A stretch of DNA of 64,000 nt. Source: Owenia fusiformis (lineage: Eukaryota; Annelida; Polychaeta; Sabellida; Oweniidae). A program made the position numbers and the translations under genes. The notes beneath the pieces were generated by a model. It saw only the letters and a program-made list of their open reading frames with translations, was not told the origin of the DNA and did not search any database. Where the stretch lies: assembly GCA_903813345.2 (NCBI GenBank), contig CAIIXF020000011.1, positions 9,212,842-9,276,841 on the forward strand. The letters run 5' to 3'. Within the stretch, counting starts at the first letter, position 1; every line of letters starts with the position of its first letter. This document shows, in pieces, positions 24,786 through 36,262 of the stretch.

Positions 24786-25024
24786 TTTACCTTAGTCTGT
24801 TAATATGTCAACCTTTCAATTCAAGTTTTCATATAATTAACCATAAAACATAAAACCATAAACATTACATGTCATATTTTTATTCACGGGCAAAATATTA
24901 CAATACAATTTGAATTGGTTAACTACATGTATACGAAATGTCTGAAAATATCTGGGAATTCCAATATAATTATGGGCACTAAATGAGTTTCAAGAAGTTA
25001 TGTCTAGAATTCCTCATCCTCCGA

Positions 25025-25151
25025 TCACAGGGCTTCAAAATCCAGAATATCTTCTTTTGGAGGTACGGATTCAGGACACCTGCTTAGGAGGATGAGAATT
25101 CCTGGGCCAGCTTCTACATCCTCATTAACATCTTGTGGCAGAACAGGTTGC
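25025..25151 (-). pseudogene. Integrase-derived gene, last visible exon
   Basis: Acceptor taatttag|gcaacc. With the preceding ag it reads GRQPVLPQDV, the expected continuation of the YGR motif, then an acidic tail to a TGA at 25025-25027. Confidence 0.6.
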
Positions 25152-25453
25152 CTAAATTATAACGCAATTATGAATTAGCTATTGAAATGTATTAATTTTA
25201 AAACTACTTTGAAGGACCAAGGGACACGTTTACTCAAGGAGGTTATTCAAGTAGGAGAACAGATAACACCAGAGCCGATCCAATAGATGTAAAAACAAAT
25301 TCATATTGATTCGTTCGGATTCTTGAGGTGTATATACATGTTTCACTGCATATATTTGGTATGAAGAAATACGATTTGAACACTGTGTGTTATTAATTTT
25401 TCTTTAGAAAACAGAGTGTTTCCTTTTATGGGCACAAATCCATTAACTTTTAC

Positions 25454-25604
25454 CTTCCATATATAATGAAAAAAGGCGAAAACTTGGTTGAGGCCTGTAC
25501 ACTGGTATTGTACACAAATACGACTTCTGGGAGAACGCAGTCCCATGGCCTCCCTGTATCTGCTACAGTATGAATCATACCTTCAAGGGTTTGATTGAAG
25601 CGTT
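25454..25604 (-). pseudogene. Integrase-derived gene, core C-terminal exon
   Basis: Acceptor tatattccag|aacgc, donor tggaag|gtaaaa. It encodes RFNQTLEGM..., RPWDCVLPEVVF, YNTSVQASTKFSPFFIIYG, the conserved end of the gypsy integrase core, in one clean frame. Confidence 0.7.
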
Positions 25605-25639
25605 CTGGAATATAAATTAGTTCAATTGGATATATAGAG

Positions 25640-25778
25640 GATATCCTATGATTTATGAGTGATATGATTTTTATCCACGAATGGATATGATATCTGCACG
25701 AGCGAGCGTAGCGAGAGAGTGCAGATATCAATATCCATGAGTGGATTAAAATCATATCACGAGTAAATCATAGGATGT
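25640..25778. repeat. Perfect-type hairpin with a 19-nt GAGCGTAGCGA loop
   Basis: Left arm 25640-25699 and right arm 25719-25778 are inverted with few mismatches (innermost gatatctgcac / gtgcagatatc). They enclose the 19-nt loop gagcgagcgtagcgagaga. It lies between the last two exons of the broken integrase gene and their neighbours. A further inverted pair (tattccatagtta at 25786, taactatggaata at 26051) suggests a larger element reaching to about 26063. Confidence 0.8.
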
Positions 25779-25785
25779 TCTTTTT

Positions 25786-26063
25786 ATTCCATAGTTAAAG
25801 TCATCATCAGAATTGTCGGAAATTAAGTCATTTAATTCGAATTTTCCAAACGATCCGGCGATGTTGACACTTAGCCTCGTTTTGAGTCTGAAGTAGCAAA
25901 AATCCATTAACCATCGCATACGACGTCGTATGTCATGGCTAAAAAACCGTATGCTATGGTTAAGTGAAAATTTGTCAAAAATATCATATTTTACCACTGA
26001 TTACAAAAATACCGTTTTTATTTTCACATGTTATCCAATGAATATCATGCTAACTATGGAATA
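25786..26063. mobile_element. Inverted-end segment next to the hairpin
   Basis: tattccatagtta and taactatggaata form inverted ends. The inside has one minus-strand 81-codon frame (ending in an acidic NSDDDFNYGIK stretch) with no family I recognise, and a dyad catacgacgtcgtatg at about 25917. Probably part of the same foldback element as the adjacent hairpin. Confidence 0.35.
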
Positions 26064-26286
26064 AATATAAATATCCATTGCAATGTATAATGCATCGGTT
26101 AAACAATATTACAAAGAGTAAAAGTTACAGTGGTTGGAAATGATACAATCAGCATTTTATTAAATCATTTATTAAATATTCGTTTTATCGACTTATAAAA
26201 ATGATATTGATAAATTATCAAAACGAGCGCCTTAATCGTGTTCCCAATAAACATTGTTATACGTAAGCCTACAAAGTAGAATTTAC

Positions 26287-26394
26287 CAGTGAGACCATTA
26301 CATTGGGGGTGGTACATGGTGTATGCTGATGTATTTTTAATGTGTTGTGTTCAATTGACCTAGCAGTTTCTGAATAACTGTGTTGTTGAATTCT
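26287..26394 (-). pseudogene. Integrase-derived gene, catalytic-core exon 2 (frameshifted)
   Basis: The exon reads REFNNTVIQKLLGQ in one frame and SAYTMYHPQCNGLT in another, both matching the integrase core between the second Asp and the catalytic Glu region. Donor cactg|gtaaat. The leftover g joins aa of the next exon to make the Glu of LTERFNQTL. The 5' border is uncertain, and the expected DxG motif before REF is not intact. Confidence 0.55.
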
Positions 26395-26449
26395 CTGCCG
26401 ACGAATTGACTTTTGGCATGAACAGTAAAGACAAAATGCAAAGACTTAC

Positions 26450-26597
26450 CTCAAACATAATTCTATAGTATTGCGCAACCTCTACAGCGGATTTTGTTTT
26501 TAAGGCCTTCGCTTCCGCCCATTTAGAGAAATAGCAGGTGACAGTACACAGGCGTATTTACTTCCTGTTGGGGTTTCTTGAAGGGGGCCAATTAGAT
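26450..26597 (-). pseudogene. Integrase-derived gene, catalytic-core exon 1 (frameshifted)
   Basis: Acceptor atgttacag|atctaat, donor tttgag|gtaagt. DLIGPLQETPTGSKYACV reads in one frame, then the family pattern continues one base out of register as CYFSKWAEAKAL...VAQYYRIMF. The first Asp is the expected first catalytic residue. Confidence 0.65.
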
Positions 26598-26654
26598 CTG
26601 TAACATTAATTATACAATAAATATTTCTACATAATACAAATAAACATTTCAATA

Positions 26655-26745
26655 CACACTTGTATATCCCATCTTTGCACGCTCGGTCTTCACTGCGTTC
26701 ACCGACGGGAGCCGAGTGAACGAAGATGTGTATATCCTAGATGTA
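26655..26745. repeat. Imperfect hairpin with a GAACGCAGTGAAG-type centre
   Basis: tgtatatcccatctttgcac and the inverted gaagatgtgtatatcc flank a centre that on the minus strand reads ggtgaacgcagtgaagaccg. The pairing is weak compared with the 25.7 kb hairpin, but the centre is of the same G-A-R-C-G-N-A-G style. Confidence 0.4.
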
Positions 26746-26923
26746 AAGGAAAACGCTTTTGTTACTTGCACTGGAAATGATGTATTTTAATCAAGAATAA
26801 ATTGCAGTCGTTTTAGAATACGAACTAAACGGACTTTAAACACTTAACAAGCAACATGCTTTGTCACTAATCATTAATGGAGTTTGTAGGCTAGCAAGAA
26901 TGAATAAGTACGTTTGATCCTAC

Positions 26924-27112
26924 CTGTCTCCATGCTTCTCGGAATCGCACTTGTATTGGTTGCAGGGGCTGATTGCACATTCTTAATCGACTTATTAGTT
27001 CGTTGACAAATGTCACATGATGCTGTCATGTCTTTAACGTCGTCAACCATCTTTGGCCACCAGTATCTGCTAGACATTTTCTGGTATACCTTATTTCGTC
27101 CTAAGTGGCCAC
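26924..27112 (-). pseudogene. Integrase-derived gene, HHCC-finger exon
   Basis: Acceptor attctag|gtggcc, donor gagacag|gtagga. It encodes GHLGRNKVYQKMSSRYWWPK and then SCDICQRTNKS, the zinc-binding H2C2 module of gypsy-type integrases. Its 189 bp fit 2+186+1, and the terminal g plus at of the next exon give the Asp that opens DLIGP, which strongly supports the splice. Confidence 0.7.
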
Positions 27113-27166
27113 CTAGAATAATTATTATTTAACAAATGCAACAAAAGAACTTATAATTTACATATA

Positions 27167-28234
27167 CGAGGGTTGTCCCAGAAGTAATGCACTATATGCT
27201 CTAACTTTATCAATAATTGATATTTTTCCATGAAATTTTCGGTAAATTTTCCTTAGAGACATTTTGATTATTCTACAAATTTTCAAGTTGACTGCTAAAA
27301 CTATAGCGATGTTATAATAAAATCAAGTTGGTGTGTTTGGGTAGGGCGGGGCAGGTTATACAGTCACGTCAAAAGGGATAAAAAAATTGAAAATACAAAA
27401 TAATTAATCAACAAATAACATTTTGTGTAGCTATAAGAAGTTGGCTCTAAAATACATTATAAGATACTAAATTACTATGAGCAAATCTTAGATTTAATTG
27501 ATGTATTTTGCACAGTGTCCCATTTAATATTTTCTCAAAATATTGCCCTTTGCATGTTATGTACTTTTGATGCCTGTCAGGTCAAACACTCTTGGCAATT
27601 TCTTCCACTGTGACTTGTGGAGTTTTTGTCTCCCATGTTTGGAGTTGTCATTCAGGGTCCAGTCATCTCTTTTAAATCTCTTCTGCCACCTCATAATTGT
27701 AGTTCTATCTGGTTTATACTTCTTATATAATCTTTTCATGGTGGCATAAGTTTTGCGTGGCTTTGAGTCCAAGTGAAGTACGAAATTAGGCCATCAAACG
27801 CAAGTCCTTCTGTTATCAGGTGAGAATTGCAGCCATTTTTGCAATTTCTTGACCGTGACTGTATTAGAATTTGTGACCATTGAACTGTTGTATTATGACA
27901 TCACAGTGCTAAATGCCATTATTTGTACTTGGTTAACATCATGCTGAATAAATTAAACAATTTCCCAAACATTTTGATCATTTAAAAGAAAGAAATATTA
28001 ATAAAATAACACTTTGGATCTTTTCATTATTAGAAAAATTGGTACCTGCCCCGCCCATCCCTACCCCCATGTTGCTATAGCAACCATATTAAGACTAAAT
28101 ACTAATGTTTGATGCTGAAACTTCAGGATAGTATATATAAAGCTTCAATTGTTATATACACAAAAATTCAGCTGAATTGAAGTATATTAAAGAAAGTTAG
28201 AGCATATAGTGCATTACTTCTGGGACAACCCTCG
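27167..28234. mobile_element. mariner-type element (1068 bp) inside an intron
   Basis: The ends are CGAGGGTTGTCCCAGAAGTA and its exact inverse, and identity continues for about 40 bp. TA flanks both sides (27165-27166 and 28235-28236). It sits in the intron between exons 1 and 2 of the integrase-derived gene. Near-identical ends suggest a fairly recent insertion. Only the DNA-binding part of a transposase is recognisable. Confidence 0.8.
27557..27772 (-). pseudogene. mariner transposase N-terminal HTH fragment
   Basis: The frame contains KPDRTTIMRWQKRFKRDDWT followed by NDNSKHGRQK. This matches the second helix-turn-helix and the GRP-like linker of mariner/IS630 transposases (W.KRF..G...L.D..R.GRP). 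The catalytic domain is not recognisable elsewhere in the element. Confidence 0.6.
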
Positions 28235-28324
28235 TAATTTGGTTTACAAGTGAGGTTTCACTCAATTTTTGTGAAAATAGCATGCTATAAATTTTATTTC
28301 TAGGAGATTTACTTAAAATCTCAC

Positions 28325-28469
28325 CAAGTGTTGAGGAATGGAAAGACGAAAACAGTCTTTTACGTTTGTCCTCATCAAGGACCAATTTTCTCAATTTTCT
28401 TGGCCGTTGGTCTTCATTGCCACTGCTAGCACTTGTATGCTTTCTGTTGGAGTTGTCTTCCCCAGAGTA
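28325..28469 (-). pseudogene. Integrase-derived gene, exon 1 of the visible set
   Basis: Acceptor tgtattacag|tactctgg and donor acacttg|gtgaga. The exon encodes a hydrophilic segment ending DEDKRKRLFSSFHSSTL, which in integrase-derived genes leads straight into the HHCC finger. It ends in phase 1, and the leftover g joins gt of the next exon to complete the Gly codon. Further upstream exons may exist at 28.5-30.3 kb, but I could not fix them. Confidence 0.6.
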
Positions 28470-30324
28470 CTGTAATACAGCGTACCATTTTAATAGAAGC
28501 TGCAAAACAGAATTTATTGAATATTTCGAATTCAAAGTAAATGCGCATGTTGATATTTGTGGATATTTTGAAAACAAGACCACTCATTTTTGGTTATTCT
28601 ATATTATACGGGGTTGGCCATAAAAAGTCCACATTTTTTTTTTGTTACAACGTTGTTGATATTACAGAACAGGGCATTTACATGACAAAATGCCACCACC
28701 TAGTTACTCACAATATTATGAGTTCAATCTTAAAGAGAGAATCAGATATAGCGAGTAGGCTAAACAAAAAATTGTTTCAATTTTAGAATATTTTTGGCTC
28801 ATGTCATTCCTTGTCATGCCTATTTTCTAAAAATCACAAAAGTGCATACTTTATTCCAGGAAAACTAAAGATTTTTACAATAATGTATTATTTTTCGATA
28901 AGAATGGTTACCATTCTTATTATTTGGGAGAATTTAAACATTTTTCACTCATTTTTGCACTTTGAATCATTAATAACTTCACCAATTTATAACATATTGT
29001 GAATCTTTTGGGAGATATTGTATTTGATATTGTAAGGAATAGATTGGTAGGTCAATTATACATGTTGCTTGTAATTTTGTCACCCCCTATAGATCAGATT
29101 CTGCCTTTAAGTCAGATTTGAATTTCTGAGAACTTGGAGATGATTTTGAAAAAATAAATTGGTCAATTTGAAGCAGGTTGAAAAAATACCTTTTTGACTT
29201 TTAGAATGTCATTGAAGGTCAGATCTGAAATCTAAAGTCAGATTTGAACTTCTGATAACTTGTAGATGATTTTGAAAAATTGAAGTTAGTCTAAACAGTA
29301 TTTTTTAAGTTATAGTAAATTTAAAATTTGTTACAGACAATGCAATTGTAGACACCAGAAGAGGAAATAATGGATATTTTTCAATAGCATGGGTTATGGC
29401 ATTATTTCAACTGAGTTTCTTTGCAGAACATGTTTGTAGTTAATTTCAATGTATCTAGCTTCATAACGAACTACAATGCATGGAAATAGGTTCCGTGATT
29501 ATTTTAGAGCTATAAAATGATTCACAAACAATGAAATTCAACTGCACAATTCTTTTCTTTATCTGTGAAAGCCTCAAAGAGATGATTAAGCAATATAATA
29601 TTTTGCAATAAGCTCGAAACAAATAGCAAACTCTTGTTTTCGATGGTTACAACCATTCAATTATGCACCTTCTTCTGTGCAAAATGAAAGATAACATGTA
29701 TCAAATAAGTTATGGTAATGTTAAAAAAGCGCATGGTTATCAAAATGGACGAAAATACACTGAATGTTCACATACAGTTTAATGGTTTAGAATAATAGTT
29801 TTTACTCACCATATAGTTTATTGTTGCTGCTCTCCTAATTGTGCGCTTTTCATTTGGTGAAGTTTATGGCGGATATTTGTCAATGTAGCGAGTCAAGTAC
29901 CTGTAGATCACGTTTGGGTCTGGGCAGAACCTTTGTGTTGGTTTTACCTTCTCCATGTCCCATGTCCTGTAAAGGACAGTAAAAACATGTAAATCTGAAA
30001 TGCAAAGAACATATCATTAGAATCCACATGGTAAATTCACTCACTTGGCTGATCATAATTTTTTTATAACATCCTCCTTACTCGATACTGATGGGGAGTT
30101 GGAACGTTTGATATGCATGTAATGTTAAGTCTCTTATACCGCATATACTATCTGGAGGTAAAATGACATTAAAGTGGTAAAGAGAAGAGAAACAAACATA
30201 CCTTTCCTCCGACATTTTGGATTTTGCGCATCTTGTCGAGTCTTTGATCACGCACTTTTAATAGTAGGCGATCACTACATAATGAAAATCAAAACTTGTG
30301 TTGTAACATTCAAGGCCAAGCAAA
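28470..30324. other. Region without a firm gene; possible upstream exon pieces
   Basis: No complete gene is visible. On the minus strand there is a 73-bp GT..AG-bounded open block at 30274-30202 and a short open block ending near 29864 (FCPDPNVIYRYLTRYIDKY then stop). Both could be upstream exons of the integrase-derived gene or remnants of another element. A lone mariner-like end (cggggttggccataaaaag after TA at about 28605) has no partner. Two diverged copies of a 120-bp block lie at about 29095-29290. Confidence 0.35.
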
Positions 30325-32155
30325 CGACTAGCCTGAGACACTAAAGTTACTAATTTTTGAGACGTTTGAGTATATATTTTTACAGTTAAGTTAAGTTAAA
30401 TATTTATTAGAGTCTCACGCTGTAAATATATCAAATACAATAAATACATAAAAATACATAAAAAAATATTACATATTTTGCACTAAAATTGAATAATAAA
30501 AACACACAGCCCAGCCGGCACCGGCTTATGAGAGACTTTTTACATTTTATAACACTGAATAGTTTTAAATTATAAGTCTATTTGACATCATAATACCAAT
30601 TGTCTTTGCTAGTATGCGTTGCAATGAAGGGGTGCACATTATATTACAGTATTTCCCTAATGATGGAAGGTTTTCAAAGTCAGGAATTATATCTCTAGTT
30701 TTTGAAAAAGGTTAAAACGTAATGTTTCATGTAAGGGACAGTCAATTAGAAAGTGTTGCTCGTCTTCAGTAGACTCATTTGAACATGAACAAGTCCTGTC
30801 CGCAAGGGGAGTGGCACTGTATCTCCCTGTTTCTATTTTTAATGGAAGTGTCCCTGATCGTATCCGGGCTATGTTACTTCTTTGTTGTTTGCTTAGTGTC
30901 TACCAAGGACTTTTGGTCATTTTATTCGTGAGATATTGAGTATATCATTTGTCAAAAAGCTCTGGTTTATATTGCACTCTGGACAAAATGTCAATTTTCT
31001 GACCAGTCGTACGTCACGCTGGAACTAGCTAGTCCTTTGCTAAATTTTGTGACGTTTCAGTATATGTCTCAACGTTTTCTCTACGAAGGATTTAATGACT
31101 GATGTTTCCGTTCGTGAAATATTTTATACCCAATTTGTCTTAAAATCGCTGATACAGTTTGCGCTTAGACGAAATGTCAATTTTCGGACCAGTCGTACGT
31201 AACGCTGGTGGCAGTACAGGTATGTTATTTGCTAATTATTGAGATGTTTAAGGATACATTTTTACATTTGCTCTACCAAGGACTTGTTGATTGGTCATTT
31301 TATTCCTTAGATATAGAGTAACTAATTTGTCGTAAAGCTCTGATTTACATGTACATTGCGCTCTAGACAAAAGTTATTTTTCGGACCGCCCTTACATCGC
31401 GCTGGTAGCAGCATGTTGGTTGCTAGTTTTAGTGATGTTAAAGGATATATTTTTGCATTTGCTCTACCAAGGACTTATTGAGAGGTCATTCTATTCGTGT
31501 TATATTGAGTATCTAATTTGGCATAAAGCTCTGGTTTACAATTACATTGCGCTTTAGACGAAATGTCAATTTTCTGACCAGTCGTACGTCACGCTGGTAC
31601 TTGCTAGTCATTTGCTGATTTGTGAGACGTTTGAGTATATGTTTCTACATTTGCTCTTTGAAGGATCTGATTTGTCTTGAATCGATGATACAGTTTGATA
31701 ATGTTAATTTTCAGACCAATCGCTCGAACGTTATGATGGTACCAGCATTGTTTGCTATTTTGTGAGACGTTTAAAAAATATATTTTCAAATTTGCTCTAC
31801 CAAGGACTTGTTGATTGGTCTTTCTTTTTGTGAGATATTCAGTATCTTATTTGTCATAGAGCTCATATATTTTGTGCTCTGGACAGAAAGTCAATTTTCG
31901 GACCGGTTGTACTTCGTGTTGGTTGCAGCGACTAATTTAATATTTTTTGTGAGACGTTTGAGTATGGGCTATATTTTTAAGTTTGTTATAATATGGATGT
32001 GTTGATTGACCTCTCTCTGAGGGAGATATATGATATACAATTCGTCTTAAATCGCTTATTCAGTTTGTACTCTAGACGAAATGTCAATTTTCCGACCAGT
32101 CGTACATCACACTGCTACTAGCCAGTCTTTTGCTGTTTTGGGAGACGTTTTAGAA
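30325..32155. repeat. Diverged tandem array of about 190-bp units
   Basis: Units share gctctaccaaggacttgttg, aatttgtcataaagctctgg, aaatgtcaattttcggacc, gtcgtacgtcacgctggta and gtgagacgtttgagtatat. Unit starts lie near 30893, 31077, 31270, 31460, 31650 and 31794, with a last partial unit after 31985. A first partial unit (30325-30385) is separated from the rest by an insertion. No coding frame is conserved. Confidence 0.75.
30386..30888 (-). mobile_element. 3' end of a LINE inserted in the array
   Basis: The segment splits the tandem array. On the minus strand it encodes TCSCSNESTEDEQHFLIDC and PLHETLRFNLF, the C-x-C...H...C finger typical of the C-terminus of LINE ORF2. It then runs to a short tandem ttaac tail, seen on the + strand as gttaagttaagttaa at 30385. 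Only about 500 bp of the 3' end remain, as in normal 5'-truncated insertion. Confidence 0.65.
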
Positions 32156-32175
32156 GTATATATATATATATATAT
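32156..32175. repeat. TA microsatellite
   Basis: Uninterrupted run of about nine TA dinucleotides at the junction between the tandem array and the half hairpin. Confidence 0.9.
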
Positions 32176-32270
32176 AGGATATCCTTTAGGAATATCATTT
32201 TTATCTACGAGGTGATATTGATATCTGCACCAGACACGCGTGCCAGAGAGCAAAGCGAACGAGTGCATAC
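32176..32270. repeat. Half of a hairpin element related to 25.7 kb
   Basis: gatatcctttaggaatatca ... gatattgatatctgcac matches the left arm of the 25640-25778 hairpin. It is followed by a centre with gagcaaagcgaacgagtgc. The right arm is missing because a mariner-like element starts at 32275. Confidence 0.6.
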
Positions 32271-32756
32271 AATACAGTGCGTATAAAAAAAACGCAACAG
32301 ATTGTTATCTCGGAAAAGCACAAAACCAGTGATAACAGCATTGATTTCATGCAATGCACCATATAGCCATGTGTCTCCTCTTTACAATGATATATCATTA
32401 ATTGATATTTGGTCATGGTTGGGCGAGTAATCATTCCATTTGCAAAGTGGGCCAAAATTAGCTTTGTACCAAGTTATAAACATCGCAAAAATCAGTGTAC
32501 GGAGCCCGATGCAATATTGGAAGAAAACATAAAATTGATGCTGACTGCATCCTTTATTATTATTATTATTATGTTTATTAATCCATCATTTTTGATGAGT
32601 ACATTTTATAATTTAGTTTAGTAACATATAATACATATGAAATTATCATTTACATTTAAACATTATGTAATGTGAGATAAGATTTATAGTACAGATTAAA
32701 ATTACATGTATATTACATTTGTGTGTTATTTTGTCAAAAGTTGACTATCAGACCAC

Positions 32757-35700
32757 TTATGCCTCATTTGGACGCATAGTGTACATTTTAAATACGGTTG
32801 TCACAATTAAGATTAGTTCATTGTCATCTAGGATCTGACCTTCGTCGAAAATGAAATTAAGTTTTTGATTGGTGTTATTAAATTCTACAACTCCATATTC
32901 CCTCATCAAGTCCATTAATGGAGTTCGCGCTTCACTTAAAGCCTCACATTCAAATAACATATGGGATAACGTTTCTATACAATTCTCACACATTTGGCAC
33001 AGTCTAAGATAAGTTGGTGTATTATTCCAACGGCCTACATTTACTTGGAGGTTTCCCTCTCCCACAGAAGCATTACCATTAGGCGGCAATGTTTCACTAG
33101 TCTAGGGTATTTCCGAGCAACTACCCACCATGAAATGGGCTTGATCTCTGTTACAACATCTCTGTAAACATTGAGTTTTCTATACGTTAACAACTTAAGA
33201 TGCCACTCATTGATATGATAGTCTTTAAGTTTTTCAATGACCATTCGTTTCCACTGTAACTTACAGGGTACAATTGCAAATTTTACCATATTCATAACGT
33301 TCGACCATAAACCGTATTTAACACATGTGTTCATTATGTCACGTAAAGGAGACTGTACATTAAGGTTGGCAGCACTCATTTGAATGATACGTATGATGCA
33401 AATTCTTCTGTAAATGTTCCCAATGGGCAATGCTAAAAGACTCCATAAGAACAATAATTTCATTAGACTGATCTTGTACGCTATGTTATGCCAACCCAAT
33501 TGTGCCAAGACAGCTGGATCACTTGTGTTCTTAGGTAGTCCTTGGCATTTCTTGGCAATAGCTCTATGTCCATCCTCTAGCTTCCTGTAGTCATTCTCAT
33601 GCAGAGGAATTACTTCAAAACCGTAAAGCATAGAGGGAATGGCTACTGTCCAATACAGCTTTGAAATGGTAAGGGGGTTAGGTGGATTCGTAGGGCTCGA
33701 TGTTACACCTACGTACGCATTGATCGTCCTCCTGCCCTTGGCTATCCGATCATCTATGAACTGGTTAGTCGTCGGTGATAAAGGGAGACCCAGATGCTCT
33801 ATTTCTGACACAGTCGGGATAATATCGCCACCTATTGTTAAGTCACATTTTAATACATTTCTTCCTTTACTGAAGACTATTGATTTACATTTATTTGGAT
33901 GAAAGCTAAATCTCCACTTTACACTGTATTGATAAAGTATGTGAAGCAGTTGTTGCATGATAGACTTGTGATACGCTATAAGAATGGTATCATCTGCGTA
34001 TGTTGGGATCGTTGTAGTAATTCCACTTATTGTTGACCCTAAACCACTGTCACATACCTCAGTTATCAGACCATGGGTGTATTTTGAGTACAATTCCATA
34101 CTATAGATTCCTCCTTGATGAACCGATTGTTCGACAAGGAAGGGCTCGGACATCTCACTACAGCCGCCAATCCGTATAGCACAGGTATATCCATCATATG
34201 CATTTCTTAGGATTCTCCAGAGTTTGCCTCTTATTCCTTGTTGGTACATCTTGTACAACAGCCCGTTGTGATAAATTCCATCGAAGGCTTTTCTAATGTC
34301 TAATGCCACAACGATGACGTCATTGCCCCTCTCTAGGCCGTAGGCAATGGCTTCCCGTGTTACAAGTGAAGTATGTAAACTGGAGCACCCCTTCCTGTTC
34401 ACTCCTTGTAACTCATGCTTTATTTGGTGAATGCCCAAGTCCTGAAACTCTTGGTCCCTCTTAGCCATTAATCCTTCCAGCAATTTCATGTACGTACACA
34501 TCAGCGTGATTCCTCTGTGATTGTCTTTGTTAAGGACATCTTTGTCACCGCCTTTAAAGAGCGGTATCAGGACGCCAGTCTTGAAGCTTTGGGGAACATA
34601 TTCTGTACGCACAATATAGTTGAAAAGCTTGGTTAAGGTGGCGATGAGCTTTTCTCCTCCAAATTTGATATGCTCGGAACTAATTTCGTCCCATCCTGGT
34701 GCTTTATTGCTGGATAGCTTCTTACACAGTGACGTCATCTCACACTCTGTTACTTCTTGTTTAAAAGCATCAGATTCACCGTCAGTATATATATTTGAAA
34801 GGTTACGAACTTCCTGATCTATGTAGGACCGAAAGTCGCTATCAAATTGTTCATTTTCATTAAAGGACACTAGTTTAGCGAAGTATCTGCGCCAGTCTTC
34901 TCTAATCTCATTAGGGTCTGTCAAGACGTGCCCATCATTTCCTCTGATACAGATTGGTCCTGATTTACCCCTTCTCCGATTTTTAACAAGTGACCAAAAA
35001 TGCTTAATGGATATTTCGGAGGCCCTGTCTATCTCTTCTTGTAGTTGAATTTGGTACTCATATTCCGCCCGTCGCATTTCTTTTTGGAACTCCTTCTTCG
35101 ATTTTCTGTAGTTTCTGCATATTTCATTATCGTTATCCCTAGGTTTGCCAGCGTTCCTCCATTTTACCCAGGACGCCTTCTTATCTTTGACTAGAACGTT
35201 AAGCCTTGTTGACCAGTAAGGTTTTAGAGATGGTTTATATCGTGTTCTTGGAATTGAAGCGTTTGCGGCCTCCTTAAGGAGACACGTTAGCCTTTCAAAA
35301 AATATATCAATTTCTAAATTAGTCAAAGTGTCCGAGGCGCTAAACACCTCTTGGTAGAGAAGATCCAGTTTAGGCTCTAAAACTGATCTGTAATTCGCTT
35401 TATTTTCATCGGATGCTTTATTCCACGACAATTTACTGGGAACGTTTACAGACAGTATGCTTTTTGTACTTTTTAAGGGGTGGGTCCCTAAAGATAGCTC
35501 AATAGAAATCGGGAGATGGTCAGACGTATTGATCAGTTCATCTTCCATTATTGCTATTTTGTTGCACGAGCTGTAGAGGCTTTCTGTGACCAAACAGTGA
35601 TCTATATATGATTGACCAGTATAATGACGGGAAAAAGTATATGTTGGACCAGTACACAGTGATGTTAGATCTGCCACCTTAAGACCTTGTCGTAAACACA

Positions 35701-36262
35701 TGTTATTAAGAGCCATACCATTACAAGATGGCGGATACGCGCCTCTTACATTATAGATATTTCCAAAATCAGAGTTCATATCACCAATTATAACAACCTT
35801 ACCATCACTTTGTAAATGAGTTACAATTTCATCAAGTACATCTAGCCACTCTCTAAAGTTTGCCTTTACACATCCCTCGTAGGGTAAATATACACATAGA
35901 ACATATAAAATCATTTTTGGCATACAAATTTTGATACCCATTATTCGTTCAAGTTTAAACCTGGGCATCTTTTGCACAAAATTACTCAAAGACTTACGCC
36001 ATAGTATAGCAATGCCACCATTGCCTAAGGTGTAACCCTGGTCTAAAGGTTCAAGTGATTTACTACAGCTCATATCACACATAAAATCATAATTTACATC
36101 TAGGTGGTGTTTCATTGAATTATTTAACCAGTGTTCACTTACACAAATTATGTCATGTGTGTCAGTTAATTGCTTAAGAAACGGCTTCGATGAAAGTAGA
36201 CCATTAGCGTTCCATCCACATATTCTCAAATTGGTACTTTTACTATTCATAATAGTTATCAT
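32757..36262 (-). pseudogene. LINE ORF2: endonuclease and reverse transcriptase (frameshifted near the C-terminus)
   Basis: The 1073-codon frame (36262 to 33041) has an EEP endonuclease with WNANGL at residues 17-22, SEHWL at 42-46, GDMNSD at 160-165 and SDHLPI at 247-252. The reverse transcriptase follows, with ALDIRKAFD (motif A, about 653-661), SVHQGGIYS (motif B, 713-721) and YADD at 755-758. All catalytic residues look intact. The expected C-terminal finger (CQMCENC...SHMLFEC) is in another frame at 33089-32757, so one indel near 33041-33089 breaks the protein. The protein nicks target DNA and copies the LINE RNA there. The probable start is the ATG at residue 5, just before the ORF1 stop. 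Confidence 0.85.

Larger units (their letters stand above)
25025..28469 (-). pseudogene. Spliced Ty3/gypsy-type integrase-derived gene (GIN1-like), frameshifted
   Basis: Six minus-strand exons can be joined by canonical GT..AG borders with matching phases: 28469-28325, 27112-26924, 26597-26450, about 26394-26287, 25604-25454 and 25151-25025. Together they give, in order, a basic N-terminal tail, the zinc-binding HHCC domain of integrase (GGHLGRNK...YWWP...SCDICQ), the start of the catalytic core (DLIGPLQETP..., CYFSKWAEAKAL), the central core (REFNN..., YHPQCNGLTE), and the core's C-terminal helix region (ERFNQTL..., YNTSVQAS..., YGRQPVLP). The intron-rich structure resembles host genes derived from gypsy/Ginger integrases rather than an LTR element, and no LTRs or RT were seen. 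Exons 3 and 4 each contain a frameshift, and the region of the second catalytic Asp is damaged, so I call it a pseudogene unless these are assembly errors. Confidence 0.7.

Noticed and set aside
25200-30300. Full LTR retrotransposon around the integrase exons
   Set aside because: No reverse transcriptase, protease, gag or direct terminal repeats were found, and the integrase is split by canonical introns.
32409-32621. MVMVGRVIIP... frame, with a similar one on the minus strand at 58684-58920
   Set aside because: The similarity is due to copies of the same inverted arm of a mariner-like element. The frames start and stop differently and cross the LINE junction.
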